This document shows positions 16,250 through 26,800 of a stretch of DNA of 64,000 nucleotides, piece after piece. Source of the DNA: Paraflavitalea soli (GTDB taxonomy: Bacteria > Bacteroidota > Bacteroidia > Chitinophagales > Chitinophagaceae); assembly GCF_003555545.1 (NCBI RefSeq), contig NZ_CP032157.1, forward strand, positions 376,546 to 440,545. The letters run 5' to 3'. The position numbers and the translations under genes were made by a program. Within the stretch, counting starts at the first letter, position 1; each line of letters opens with the position of its first letter. The notes under the pieces are model-generated. The model did not search any database and had not been told where the DNA came from. It saw only the letters and a list, made by a program, of their open reading frames with translations.

Positions 16250-19200
16250 TTATTTTATATTTTTATTGCAGCAAGGTTCAGCCTTGTCCATTCTTTTTTG
16301 ACAATCTTCATAAACCCTCCTCGCGTCGTCGAGTTGTCCTGGAAGGTTTCTTTTGGGGACATCTCCTTTCGCGTCTTCACAGCCCAGGTCGAGATACTCT
16401 TTTCTGCCTTTATAACATGCCTTTGCATTTTCATATGGTTCAGTAAGTTCTTCAATGCAGTCCAGGCCAACGCAGCTTCGTTTTCCATCACAAGGCTTTT
16501 TATAATCATTATGGATATCATGGCAGCGGCCGGATACCCAATGAGATCTGTCTCCTGCTAACTCTCCCAGGCCATCAACCACTATAGTGCCGTTTTGAGT
16601 AGGAACCATTAGGTATTTTCCTACTATATAGGCACCACGCGTAGTTATTAAAATGAAAAGCAACCTGGGGCCGAGAGTTTCGAGCAATATTGCTATTGTT
16701 ACAAGTGCGCCGCCACCACCTATGACGAGTACATTTGTACCGAATGGATCTATTTGATGAGGAATGAAATATGCTGCATAGGTATTGTAACCGTTTATGT
16801 AGCCAAGTGGATCTTTTTGAAGAAAGCGACCTGTTGAAAAATTGTATACTCTTTGTCTGAAATCATAATTGCCTGTACTTGCGTAATATGGGCGTCCGGT
16901 AAAAAGAATATTATTATTGACAGATGAAGAGTCTAGTTGACCATAAGTCTCATTATAAAAAGACGGGGCTCCAAATCCGTTATACTCATTTCTTTCTGCC
17001 AGTACATTTTCATCATAGACTGCAAGTGCGCTGCCCTGCCGGTCGTTGGCGAGGTAATAATTATGGCCATTGTAATTATAGGTGATGACATCATCCAGCC
17101 AGGTACCATATGTATATGTTTTCTGAATAACATTAGCATTGTTTCTTTCTTCCAATATTCTATTCCCGTCATAATAATAATAGGTTATGCCGGCCGGCGT
17201 AGCCAGCTTTATTTTTCTGTCTAATGCATCATACTGGTATTCCTGGTCACCAATTTTGCTTATCCGGTTTTCATAGTCGTATTCATAAGTCTGATGTGCA
17301 TCAGACGTGGTGCTTCCGTTGCCGTCATAAGCGAAGTTGGCAGGTACGCCATTGGCTGTAGTCCTTGAATAGGTGTTGGCGTTTTTTACGTCATAGCTTA
17401 TGCTTGTTGTACCTTCGATGCTGAGCGTTCTGTTGTACAGGGCGTCATAAGTATAAACGTTTTTTGAAGTTGTATCTGTGAAGGCTTGCTGGTTTAGTTT
17501 GCCTGCATAAAAGCCTGTAAGGTGATAGACTTCGTCATACACATATTTTTCTGAATGGGTGGGACGATGATTTTTCAATGCAGTAAGGCGGTTGCCTTCA
17601 TTGTCATAGGTATATAGAAAGTTTATTGCGTTATTGGGTTGGCAGTCGAGGCTGGTGATACGGTTATTGGCATCGTATCCGTAATGCTGGATAACACCGT
17701 TGACAAGTGTTTTGGTAGTCAATCGGCCAGCTCCGTCATAGGTAAATTGCGCAATGGTATTGGCGCTTTCCCTGATCATTGATAGCCTGTTTCGCTGGTC
17801 AGTGGTTTCTGTGATTACTTTCCCTCCGGGATAATTAATTGTTCTTGTATTTGTAGTATAAATAAACTTGGTAGTCTTTCCATTAAGGGTTTCAGTTAAT
17901 ATTCTATTGAGTTTGTCATATGTAAAGCTGATAGTAGCATGGCTGTTGTTAGCAGTAAGTTTATTTCCTTCGGCGTCGTATGTGAATGTTTCATGCTGGC
18001 CGTTGGGGTAACTGCGTTGCGTCAGCTGGTTTGCATCATTATAAGTATAGGTGGTTATAATTCCGTTATTGGCTTTGCGTGTTTTTTTGTTGCCGCTGAC
18101 ATCGTACGTGTACTCTTTTTTGACCCCATCTGCAAATGATTCCCCGATCAGCCTGTTCATCGCATCGAAGCTGTAAGAAGTGATGTTGTTCTTTGCATCT
18201 ATAATTCGGATTTGATTGCCGTTGCCATCGTGTTCAAACCGCGTGCTGTTGCCTGAAGCGTCTGTTTCCCTGGTGATCTTATTGAGTGCGTCGTATTCAA
18301 AAGTTCTGCTATTGCCATTTCGGTCGGTTTCCCGGGTCGTATTATTGTTGGCGTCATATTGCCTGGTGGATGTATGCCCCAATGCATCTGTAATGCCGGT
18401 AATCCGATTCAGTACATCGAACTGGTAGGAAACGGCGTTGTTGTTGGCGTCTTTCTGTGTTAATTTATTGCCATTGGCATCATAGGTATAACTGTTGATT
18501 GTTCCAATAATGTCGGAAACACTTGTGAGTTGGTACTCGTTATTATAGGTGTTGGTGAAAGTGTTGCCGTAGGGGTAAGTGACAGATTTGATATTGTTGA
18601 TAAGGTCATAGGTGTATGTTGTGACTTCGTTCAAAGGATTAGTCTCAGTCAGTTGCCTGTTCAATGCATCGTAAGTGTAGGAAGTAGTATTCCCTAGCTT
18701 ATTTTTTATCATGAGCTGATTACCATTGGCGTCATAAGTGATTTCTGTAAAAAAGCCTAATGGATCTATGCTCTTTGTTTCCCGGTTTAATGCATCATAT
18801 TCACTACTCCATATTTTCCCATTCTTATCTTTCTGTGATAATATACGGTGATTTCCATCGTAGGTGTTTGTAATGGTTTTGTTGAAGGGGTCTGTTACCT
18901 GGGTGAGCCTGTTCAGGGCGTCATATGCATAGTAATTGACATTGCCATTGAAGTCTGTTTCTGCAACTTTATTGTCATTAGCATCGTAAGCCATAGTGGT
19001 AGTATAGCCACCTGCATTGGTGGTTTTAACCAGGCGGTTCAGCTTGTCATATTCATAACGTGTGGTATTTCCCCTTTTGTCGGTTTCACTCACCATATTG
19101 CCAGCTCCGTCATAATCAAAGCTCCGTGTTTTGCCCATCGCATCCCGCTCCGTCAATACCTGGTTACGGCTATTGTAAGTATAGGAAGTGCTATTGCCGC

Positions 19201-20842
19201 GGGCATCTGTTGTCTTGATCTTGTTTCCGTGTTCATCATATTCTACGGAAACCGTATGCCCCGAAGGAGAGACGGTCCTGATCCTCCTGCCCAGTCCATC
19301 ATATACGTAGGTCGTGGTATGATTTAATGCATCTGTCTGACTACTCAGATTGCCGGATGCATCATAAGTATACTTTGTAATACCACCCAGCGCATTCGTG
19401 ATCTTTGTCACCCGGTTTTGCAGGTCATACTCATAACTGGTCACATTGTTGCGGGCATCCTTCACTTGCGCCAGGTTGCCACAACCATCATAAGTATTCG
19501 TTATGATGCCATTCAGTGCATCCGTGGTTTTGGTGAGCATCCCATAAGCATTGTATTCGTACCGGGTAGTATTGTTATTCCCATCTTTATATGTCAATAC
19601 ATTGCCCTTGCTGTCGTAAGTATATTCTATTGTTATTCCCAATGGTTTGATGATCTTCGTCTGGTTGCCGACTGCATCGTATTCATAGCTGGTGGTATTC
19701 CCCCTTTTGTCTTTGACCGTTAATACCTTATTCAAGGTCAGGTCCCAGGTGTAATGGACGCTATAACCTTCTGCATCTGTCTCTTTGATCACATTTCCCC
19801 TGGCATCGTACACATATTGCGTGGTCTGGTTATTGCCGTTGGTAAGGGACGATACATTGTTGTTTCCATCATACTGATAGGCCACATTGTAACCGCAGCA
19901 ATTACCTTCCTTATGAATGATGCGGCCCGTAGTATCATAACTGTAGGTGGTGATCTGCCGCTGACCCTGTACCTGCTCCGTTACAAAGGTCTTGCGTGTC
20001 TGCGGCGAATAGGTAAACAACTGGGTAGTGGCGCAGGATACGATCTTCGATACCGCGCCATTGCCATTGTAGGTGATGGACATATTGTTACCTAATTCGT
20101 CTGTAAACCCAATGATCCGGCTATTGTCGTCGTAGTAATACAGCAGCGTACTGCTGTCGGGACGCATCACCTTTACAGGATTGCCGCTCGTGTCATACGT
20201 ATACACTATTTTCCGAACGGGTGCAGAACAGGTATTCTGAATTTCCTTCAGCTTGCCACCGTCCCAGGTCAGCGTAAAAGTTCTGCCCGCCGCATCTGTG
20301 ATAGCCGAGGGAAGAGAATCGGTATAGCTAATGGTAATGGTATTATTATTCCGGTCCTGTACCTTGGTGAGCTTGCGGTGCGAAGCAACATCAAAATAAT
20401 AGGTCCACCCTTCTTTGGTAACGAGCCTGAACTTGCCCGCCTGGTACTCCGCCAGGGTATCATAGGCGCCCACCGGGGCTTTGTAAGCGCTTCCTGCTTT
20501 TCGAAACAGGTCGCGGCGGCCATCGGCACGCAATACGGTAATATTGCCCGCCGTATCTACAGTATAAGCCACATTATAAGTGAAGGTCCAGCCACGGCCA
20601 TAACCCCAGTTCTTATTGCATTGCGTATTGTTGTAGGAAAACACGATCTCCATCGGTATGCCCTGCGCCGGCATCTTCATATCCGTACGCTGGTGATACA
20701 GGTTGCCGGTAAAAGAATTCACATCAAATCCATTGGGCGCCTTAACGGTAGGCTTTACAGCGCTCTGCGAGGTGGCTTCCAGTGTACAGCTGATCAGTAG
20801 GATCAGCGTCACAAGTGTCTTTACAAAATAACTCTTTCTCAT
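16250..20842 (-). CDS. RHS/YD-repeat protein with Cys-rich C-terminal tip
   Basis: 1,530 residues. The signal peptide TLVTLILLISC could be read as a lipobox with Cys19, so surface lipoprotein is possible. A short N-terminal domain of wall-associated type (DMKMPAQGIPMEIVFSYNN) is followed from ~150 to ~1,300 by dozens of YD repeats (pattern YDxxGNxxxxTDxxGNxTxYxYD), which build a hollow shell. The RHS core ends around 1,330-1,365 (FSTGRFLQKDPLGYINGYNTY). The remaining ~165 residues differ: a hydrophobic stretch (about 1,370-1,408) and a tip with about 12 Cys (CHDIHNDYKKPCDGKRSC and others). In RHS proteins the tip is often a toxin. Here no small immunity gene follows; the next gene begins 10 bases on. 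The 3' end looks AT-richer than its surroundings, as in many RHS tips. It begins 7 bases after the giant gene. Confidence 0.88.
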   Translation of the reverse strand: MRKSYFVKTLVTLILLISCTLEATSQSAVKPTVKAPNGFDVNSFTGNLYHQRTDMKMPAQGIPMEIVFSYNNTQCNKNWGYGRGWTFTYNVAYTVDTAGNITVLRADGRRDLFRKAGSAYKAPVGAYDTLAEYQAGKFRLVTKEGWTYYFDVASHRKLTKVQDRNNNTITISYTDSLPSAITDAAGRTFTLTWDGGKLKEIQNTCSAPVRKIVYTYDTSGNPVKVMRPDSSTLLYYYDDNSRIIGFTDELGNNMSITYNGNGAVSKIVSCATTQLFTYSPQTRKTFVTEQVQGQRQITTYSYDTTGRIIHKEGNCCGYNVAYQYDGNNNVSSLTNGNNQTTQYVYDARGNVIKETDAEGYSVHYTWDLTLNKVLTVKDKRGNTTSYEYDAVGNQTKIIKPLGITIEYTYDSKGNVLTYKDGNNNTTRYEYNAYGMLTKTTDALNGIITNTYDGCGNLAQVKDARNNVTSYEYDLQNRVTKITNALGGITKYTYDASGNLSSQTDALNHTTTYVYDGLGRRIRTVSPSGHTVSVEYDEHGNKIKTTDARGNSTSYTYNSRNQVLTERDAMGKTRSFDYDGAGNMVSETDKRGNTTRYEYDKLNRLVKTTNAGGYTTTMAYDANDNKVAETDFNGNVNYYAYDALNRLTQVTDPFNKTITNTYDGNHRILSQKDKNGKIWSSEYDALNRETKSIDPLGFFTEITYDANGNQLMIKNKLGNTTSYTYDALNRQLTETNPLNEVTTYTYDLINNIKSVTYPYGNTFTNTYNNEYQLTSVSDIIGTINSYTYDANGNKLTQKDANNNAVSYQFDVLNRITGITDALGHTSTRQYDANNNTTRETDRNGNSRTFEYDALNKITRETDASGNSTRFEHDGNGNQIRIIDAKNNITSYSFDAMNRLIGESFADGVKKEYTYDVSGNKKTRKANNGIITTYTYNDANQLTQRSYPNGQHETFTYDAEGNKLTANNSHATISFTYDKLNRILTETLNGKTTKFIYTTNTRTINYPGGKVITETTDQRNRLSMIRESANTIAQFTYDGAGRLTTKTLVNGVIQHYGYDANNRITSLDCQPNNAINFLYTYDNEGNRLTALKNHRPTHSEKYVYDEVYHLTGFYAGKLNQQAFTDTTSKNVYTYDALYNRTLSIEGTTSISYDVKNANTYSRTTANGVPANFAYDGNGSTTSDAHQTYEYDYENRISKIGDQEYQYDALDRKIKLATPAGITYYYYDGNRILEERNNANVIQKTYTYGTWLDDVITYNYNGHNYYLANDRQGSALAVYDENVLAERNEYNGFGAPSFYNETYGQLDSSSVNNNILFTGRPYYASTGNYDFRQRVYNFSTGRFLQKDPLGYINGYNTYAAYFIPHQIDPFGTNVLVIGGGGALVTIAILLETLGPRLLFILITTRGAYIVGKYLMVPTQNGTIVVDGLGELAGDRSHWVSGRCHDIHNDYKKPCDGKRSCVGLDCIEELTEPYENAKACYKGRKEYLDLGCEDAKGDVPKRNLPGQLDDARRVYEDCQKRMDKAEPCCNKNIK

Positions 20843-20849
20843 AAACGGT

Positions 20850-23800
20850 TTATTCTATGATGGCGAATGTTAGTTCGGCTACGCCGCGTGTAGTTGCTTT
20901 GGTAAATAGTTTGATAAATCCTTTGGCCCCTGCCCTTAATATGCCCGGCGGTGCACCCGGCTCGGTAAAGGAAAGCGGCAGCGTGGTTTTTATTTCATCC
21001 AGCTCCGGTACGGTAAACGCAATGGGCGCTCCGGTAAGACTGATAAAGAACCGGGTGGGCAGTGGTATATCAATGGAACTGGTATTTTCATACGCAATGG
21101 TGATCGGTTCCACCCTGTTGAGCCTGGTGTTTTCTGCATGAATGAAATCAGTACTGATGAGGTCTTCATACCCAATGTTCACTACCTGGCATACGAAGCC
21201 GGTACCACCGCCGGGGCCACCGCTGCCATTGCCGCCACCGCTACCGCCTAATGGTGATCCGGGACCGCGCACGATCTCAAAGCCTTGCAGCAGTTTGGTG
21301 GAATCTCCGTTCTGTTTGATGGCTACCACATCATATACACCCAGGGAAGTCCCCTGCAGGTTGTACGACACAAATACATGCGAGGCGTCAATATAATACC
21401 GGGTATAAGGATATATCGAAGGCAGCCCGGCTTTGCGCAATACGAATTGCGTGGAAGGTTCAAAATTGGCGCCTGCTATCTTGAGGGTAACACCGCCGGT
21501 ATTACCACCCTTGCCGGCATCCACCGCCGTGATCTGGAAAGGAATGATACGGGCTTCCATGTTCACAGACTGGCGACGCAACAGTGTCGTATCATTGCCA
21601 AGGAATAGCAGGTAATAAGTGCCGCTGTCTGCCGCCGGAACGATCAGTTGCTGGTTGGTCTCAAAAGGTGTTTCCGCAGCGTAGTCATAATTGTTGGGAG
21701 CAGGTACAGCCCCGCGTTTCAGATAGATCCTGTTCACTGCATGTTTGCTGGTATCGCCGGATAGGGTGATCTCCATGGTCTCTCCGTGCAGGGAGGCCGG
21801 AATGTGCAGGCGATAGTAAAGGGCCTGGCCATTCAGCAGCAGGTCGGCCGTGGACACAGCCAGCGGCAGTGCTTTCACATCGGTGGTGAGTTGGGTGGCG
21901 GATACGCGGGTATTGTTGTCTTCCTGTACTTCCACCAGGCTGTTCAATATATCTGTACGCACGATGATGTAATAGTTGCCCAGCGCAATATTGTTGAGCG
22001 GGGCTGTCAGTGTCCTGTTGAGGGTGAGGCCGGCCAGCAAACTTATATTCTCTTCTTTGGTGCCCAGTAAAATATCGTGGTCATCAAATACCGTATCTGC
22101 CGAAAGGTATACGGCCTCTTTGAGGTAGCCATAGGCAGGATTTTGTCCGCTATTGCCCAGCTGCCATTGGATGGTAGTGGGCTGGCCTGCCAGCTGACTG
22201 CCCGCAGGCACGATCACCTGGTTGATAACGAGGTCGCAGGGCAGCTGCGGCCTGATGAATATGCCTGCCGTAGCGGTGTTGTTGTCTTCTCCCTGTTGTT
22301 CATATTGGCTGTTATTGGCATCCGTACGCAATACCACATAATAGTTGCCACTGAAGGAAGGATGCAGGATGATCTCCAGTGAATCGGTATAGCTGCCATT
22401 GGCTGCCAGCGGCCCCGTCTGAGTTTTGTTGCCGTAGGAATAGATGGAACCTGCGGAAGGTTCATCGGTCACAAAAACCTGGTCATTCCAATAGGGTGTG
22501 TTGGTATTCCCCGGGCCATTGTTCTTCACGGTAAACTTCACCCATATCGCTTCGCCGGCAAATGCTGCTGCAGGTGCTAATAAGGAAAGGGGTTGCAGGT
22601 CGGAAGGCGTAGGCTGGGTAATGACAATGGGTGCATTGGGCTGCCCGCTGATATTGGTATTCAACACCAGGAAATTGTTGCCCCGGTTGATATCATTCTG
22701 CTGGTTGTCGCGGTCCGTGAGCACGATCAGGTAAAAACTACCGCTTACGGTATTCGGGATCGTTACCGTGCGCTGGTAGGCAATAGCGCCATTCGGCAGC
22801 ATCACATTATTCACCTTCCACTGGCCTAATAAACGGTCTGCCCCATCGATCACCGTATTGTTGGAAAGGTATACCGCGTCGGTCCACTCGGTGAGCAGGG
22901 TATTGGTAGTGCCCGCATTTTTGGTGGTATAAGTAAGGCTTACTGATTGACCTGCCAGCAGGGCCGCGCTTTGTACGCTGCCTTCATTGACAGCAAGATC
23001 AACATTGGGCAGCGGAGCCACCTGTATCGCTGAACTGATAGATCGGTTATTGCTTTCTCCGGTATTTTCAAACACCTGGCCGGTGGCATCCGTCTCCACT
23101 ACTACATAATATTGACCTGCCGACTGGCCCAGTGGCATCATCACGGTGGACTGCACAGCATAGGATTGCCCATTGGTCAGGCTCCTGTTTTGCGCAACAG
23201 TAGTGAGCAGTATATTACCTGCATCGTTGAGTGAATTGGAAGGTGACAGGTAGACGCGTTCAGTCCACTGTTTGCCCTGTATGGCCCCGGTACCAGTATT
23301 GGTAACTGTATAGCTTACCTGCATGGTTCGGCCTGCCGTGTCCTGTGGAGGTGCGGTAACATTGGTCACTTCCAGGTCGGCCCAGGGAGAAAGGGTGACT
23401 GCAATAGGAGCATAAGCCAGGTTATTGTTGTTATTGCTTTCCACAATGCTGCCGCCGGCGTCTGTTACGAACAACAGGTAGTAGTTGCCGGAAATGCCGG
23501 CAGGTAAGGTAATGTTGAATTGCTTATTGTAGGAACTATTGCGGGGTTGTACGGAATTGTTAGTCACTGTTCCCACCTCTGTATCATTGCCGTCAAAAAT
23601 TGTATTGCCGGAGAGATACACTTTATCGGTCCAGCTGCGGCCCGTCAGGTTACCTTTGCCGTTGTTCTGCACGGTATAGCCAACAGTGATCGATTGTTCG
23701 GAGCTGGCGCCTGCCGGTGCCTGCGGCGCTGTCATCACCAGGTCAGGTACGCCTACAAATACCGGCCCGGCTGCACGTGAAGTATTGTTGTTGTCAAAAG

Positions 23801-26800
23801 GAAACTCATTGATGCTGTTGCCGGCATCTGTTTGGCAAATGAAATAGTAATTGCCTTCTGCCAGGTTGGCCGGTATGACCACTGGCGATTGTACACCTGC
23901 TACAGACAAGGATAATAAAGGATTGTTTTGCGAATAGGTCAGCAATGGCTGATCCAGCCAGGTCTGCAAGGTCGTATCAGTACTGAGGTACAATGTTTCT
24001 GTCCACGGTCTGGTAACATCCATGCTGCCATCATTGGCCGTCGTCCATTGCAGGATGATGGATTGGCCCGCACTGACAGAATCATACGGCACACTGATAT
24101 TGTCCACGATAAGATCGGGATGTGGCCGCAGCAGGATCGTCAGTTCCGGGCTGGAGCTGATATTGTTGTCTTCCTTATCATATTCAAAGACATAGGCATA
24201 CCGGTCGGTTTGCACATGCACGTAATACGTGCCCTGCAGGTTCTGTGGTATTTTGATCTTAACGATACTATTGTATCCCTCTTCTACCTGCAAGGCGCCA
24301 TTGTGTTGAGCGCTATACAAGGTTGTTGCCTCCACCGGATTGAAGAGCGGATTGGCCGACAGGTATACCTGGTCGTACCAGTTGTTTACGTTGGTAGGGC
24401 CGGTACCTTTGTTGGTGATAGTATAGCTTACCGTTAAAGTATCTTCCGAAAATGCCGTGGCGGGACTTACTGCCAGGGCGGTTACCTGCAGATCGGGCGG
24501 AGGCGCCAGGGTGATGGCAATGGCGGCGCTGGTGCGCAGGTTGTTGGTATCTGTCAGTTCAAAATAACCGTAACTGGAAATGCCGGTTTTTATAATGAGG
24601 TAATACTGGCCCTGCAATCCCTGGGGTATGCGGTAGGTGAGGGCAGGGGCATCGTATGCCTGGCCGGGTTCCAGTGCACTGAAATTCTTGTAAGAGCCAA
24701 TAAAGTAATCGTTGCCAATGCCCAGTTTGGGTGCATCCGACAGGTAGGCGTATTCATACCAGGTGGCAGTACGGGTAGAGCCGCTGCCCTGGTTCTGTGT
24801 GCGCCAGGAGAAGCTGATATCCGTTTCGGAAACCGCAACAGGCGGCACGGTGACAGAGGTTACCACCAGGTCGGGCAGGTTGCGTAAAGTGAATTGTTGT
24901 ACGGCGCTTTCTGTGCGGCAACTGTCTCTCACAGCTACTACCTTCCACTTATAGGTATTGCCAAATTGCAGCAGATCGCTGTTTAATGTATAATTGATCT
25001 GTACAATGCCTTGTACGGAAGGCGTGGTGGGAGCGCTTTCCGCTACTGGCCATACATACAGCTCATAGCTGGCGGCATTGGTAACCGGACCCCAGGAGAA
25101 GGTGACCGGCTTATCGAGCTGTTGGGCATTGATGCCTGGCAAGAGGTTACCTGGTGGTGTCAGCGCCGCCAGGTGTTGTATTACGGCCTCTGTAGTATCA
25201 TTGAGGTGGAAGCTGTCGGTCTCCAGGCTGGTATAGGCCCTGATGGTGTACTGCCCTGTTGCAGCCAGGTTGGCGGTGGTGCTGAAGGCATAGTCGGTGG
25301 TGGATGCCGGGGTAATGACAAGGCTGCCGACATTTTCCGTGATCACCGGACCATTGTTGATGCGGTAATGCACGTTGAACCCGGTTTGCGGTGTATTGCC
25401 ATTATTGCGTATACGCACCTTTACCGGGGTGGTGGCGCTTAAGCCGCAATTGGTAAACGGGGTGGGGATGGCCGTGATGCCAATATCGTTGATCTGGTTG
25501 CCCGCCGGTTTATTTTTCCAGGGATCAAAGAGTACCTTGTCGCTCACCGCATTGCCGGTACCGCCAGGATTGGTAGTCGGATGTAAAGGGCCGGTAAGGC
25601 TGCCCCACCAACAGTTGCGGGCATCAACGATTCCTCCCCCATAGTTCGTGATGCCCGCCTGTGTATTACCCAGGATATTGCAATTTGTAAAAACGGGGCT
25701 TCCGCTATTTACCACAATACCGGTACTGTTGTTTATTACCGTGCAGCCGGTAATAATTGGAGAGCCGCTATAGATGTACATACCATTACCGGGGCTATTG
25801 CTGATGGTACTGTTGACAAGCTGTATATTGACGTTATTGCCCAGGTACAGGGCATAACCATTGTTGCCCATGCGGGTCAATAAGGTATTGCTGATAACCG
25901 CATGGCTGTTGTCGTATAAATAAATGCCGCCGCCATTGCTGATGCCATTGAGTGCCGTAAACTGGATGGGGGCGCTTTCCGATCCCAGCGCGCGCAATGT
26001 ACCGTTTACGTTGATGTTGGCATAAGGATATATGAAGTCTATGATCACACCGGGTTCAATGGTGAGGGAAATAGAAGCCGGCACGGTCAAGGTGCTGGGT
26101 AATGCATAATTTGAATTTTCTCCGGGATTCACCAGGGTCGTATTGGCAGTGAGGTAGGTATTTTGCAGGTTGATGATCGCGTTGTAGTTGGAATGGATAT
26201 TGGGCAAATTCTTCATATACGGATAAATGCTGCGGGCGTTGGAATTGCCATAGAAACTGCATCGCTGAATAATAGGAGCAATAGTGTCCGTTGTAAAATT
26301 GATAGCGCGATAGTTGTTGTTGATGGCGCCGATGGAACAGTCAGTGACGGATATATCGTTATGCCCCAGGGATACGGCGTACGCAAAAAAGTTACGGATC
26401 GTAGAATGACTCAGCACCAAGGGCGCTGAAGCCTTGACCGCGGCACTGTTGTTGAAATAACTATAGGCCAGGGAATCGAAGCTGGCATATTGAATAGAGG
26501 AGCCGGTAGAACCGCTTTCCAGGCTGATGCCGCCGCCATGGCTATAGCCATTGTTGTTGTACCCGCCGAAGAAACGGATAGAATCCGCTGCTGTGCCATT
26601 GGCGATAAGGGTACCGTATACATAAAGCTGCGTGTGGTAATTGGGCAACTGAATATGACAGCCAGGCTGAATGGTCAATGTTTTTTGTGCATTCACTACT
26701 ACATTGCTGGCCCGGTAAAAGGAACCAGGACCAGGTTTGGGCCAGGTGGCATGTTGGGCTACGGCGCCGCTCAGATCAATGATCGCATTGGTATTATTGG

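Noticed and set aside
16250-20842. RHS gene called as a confirmed toxin
   Set aside because: The tip is Cys-rich and distinct, but no toxin motif was recognised and no immunity gene follows, so toxin is left as one hypothesis.
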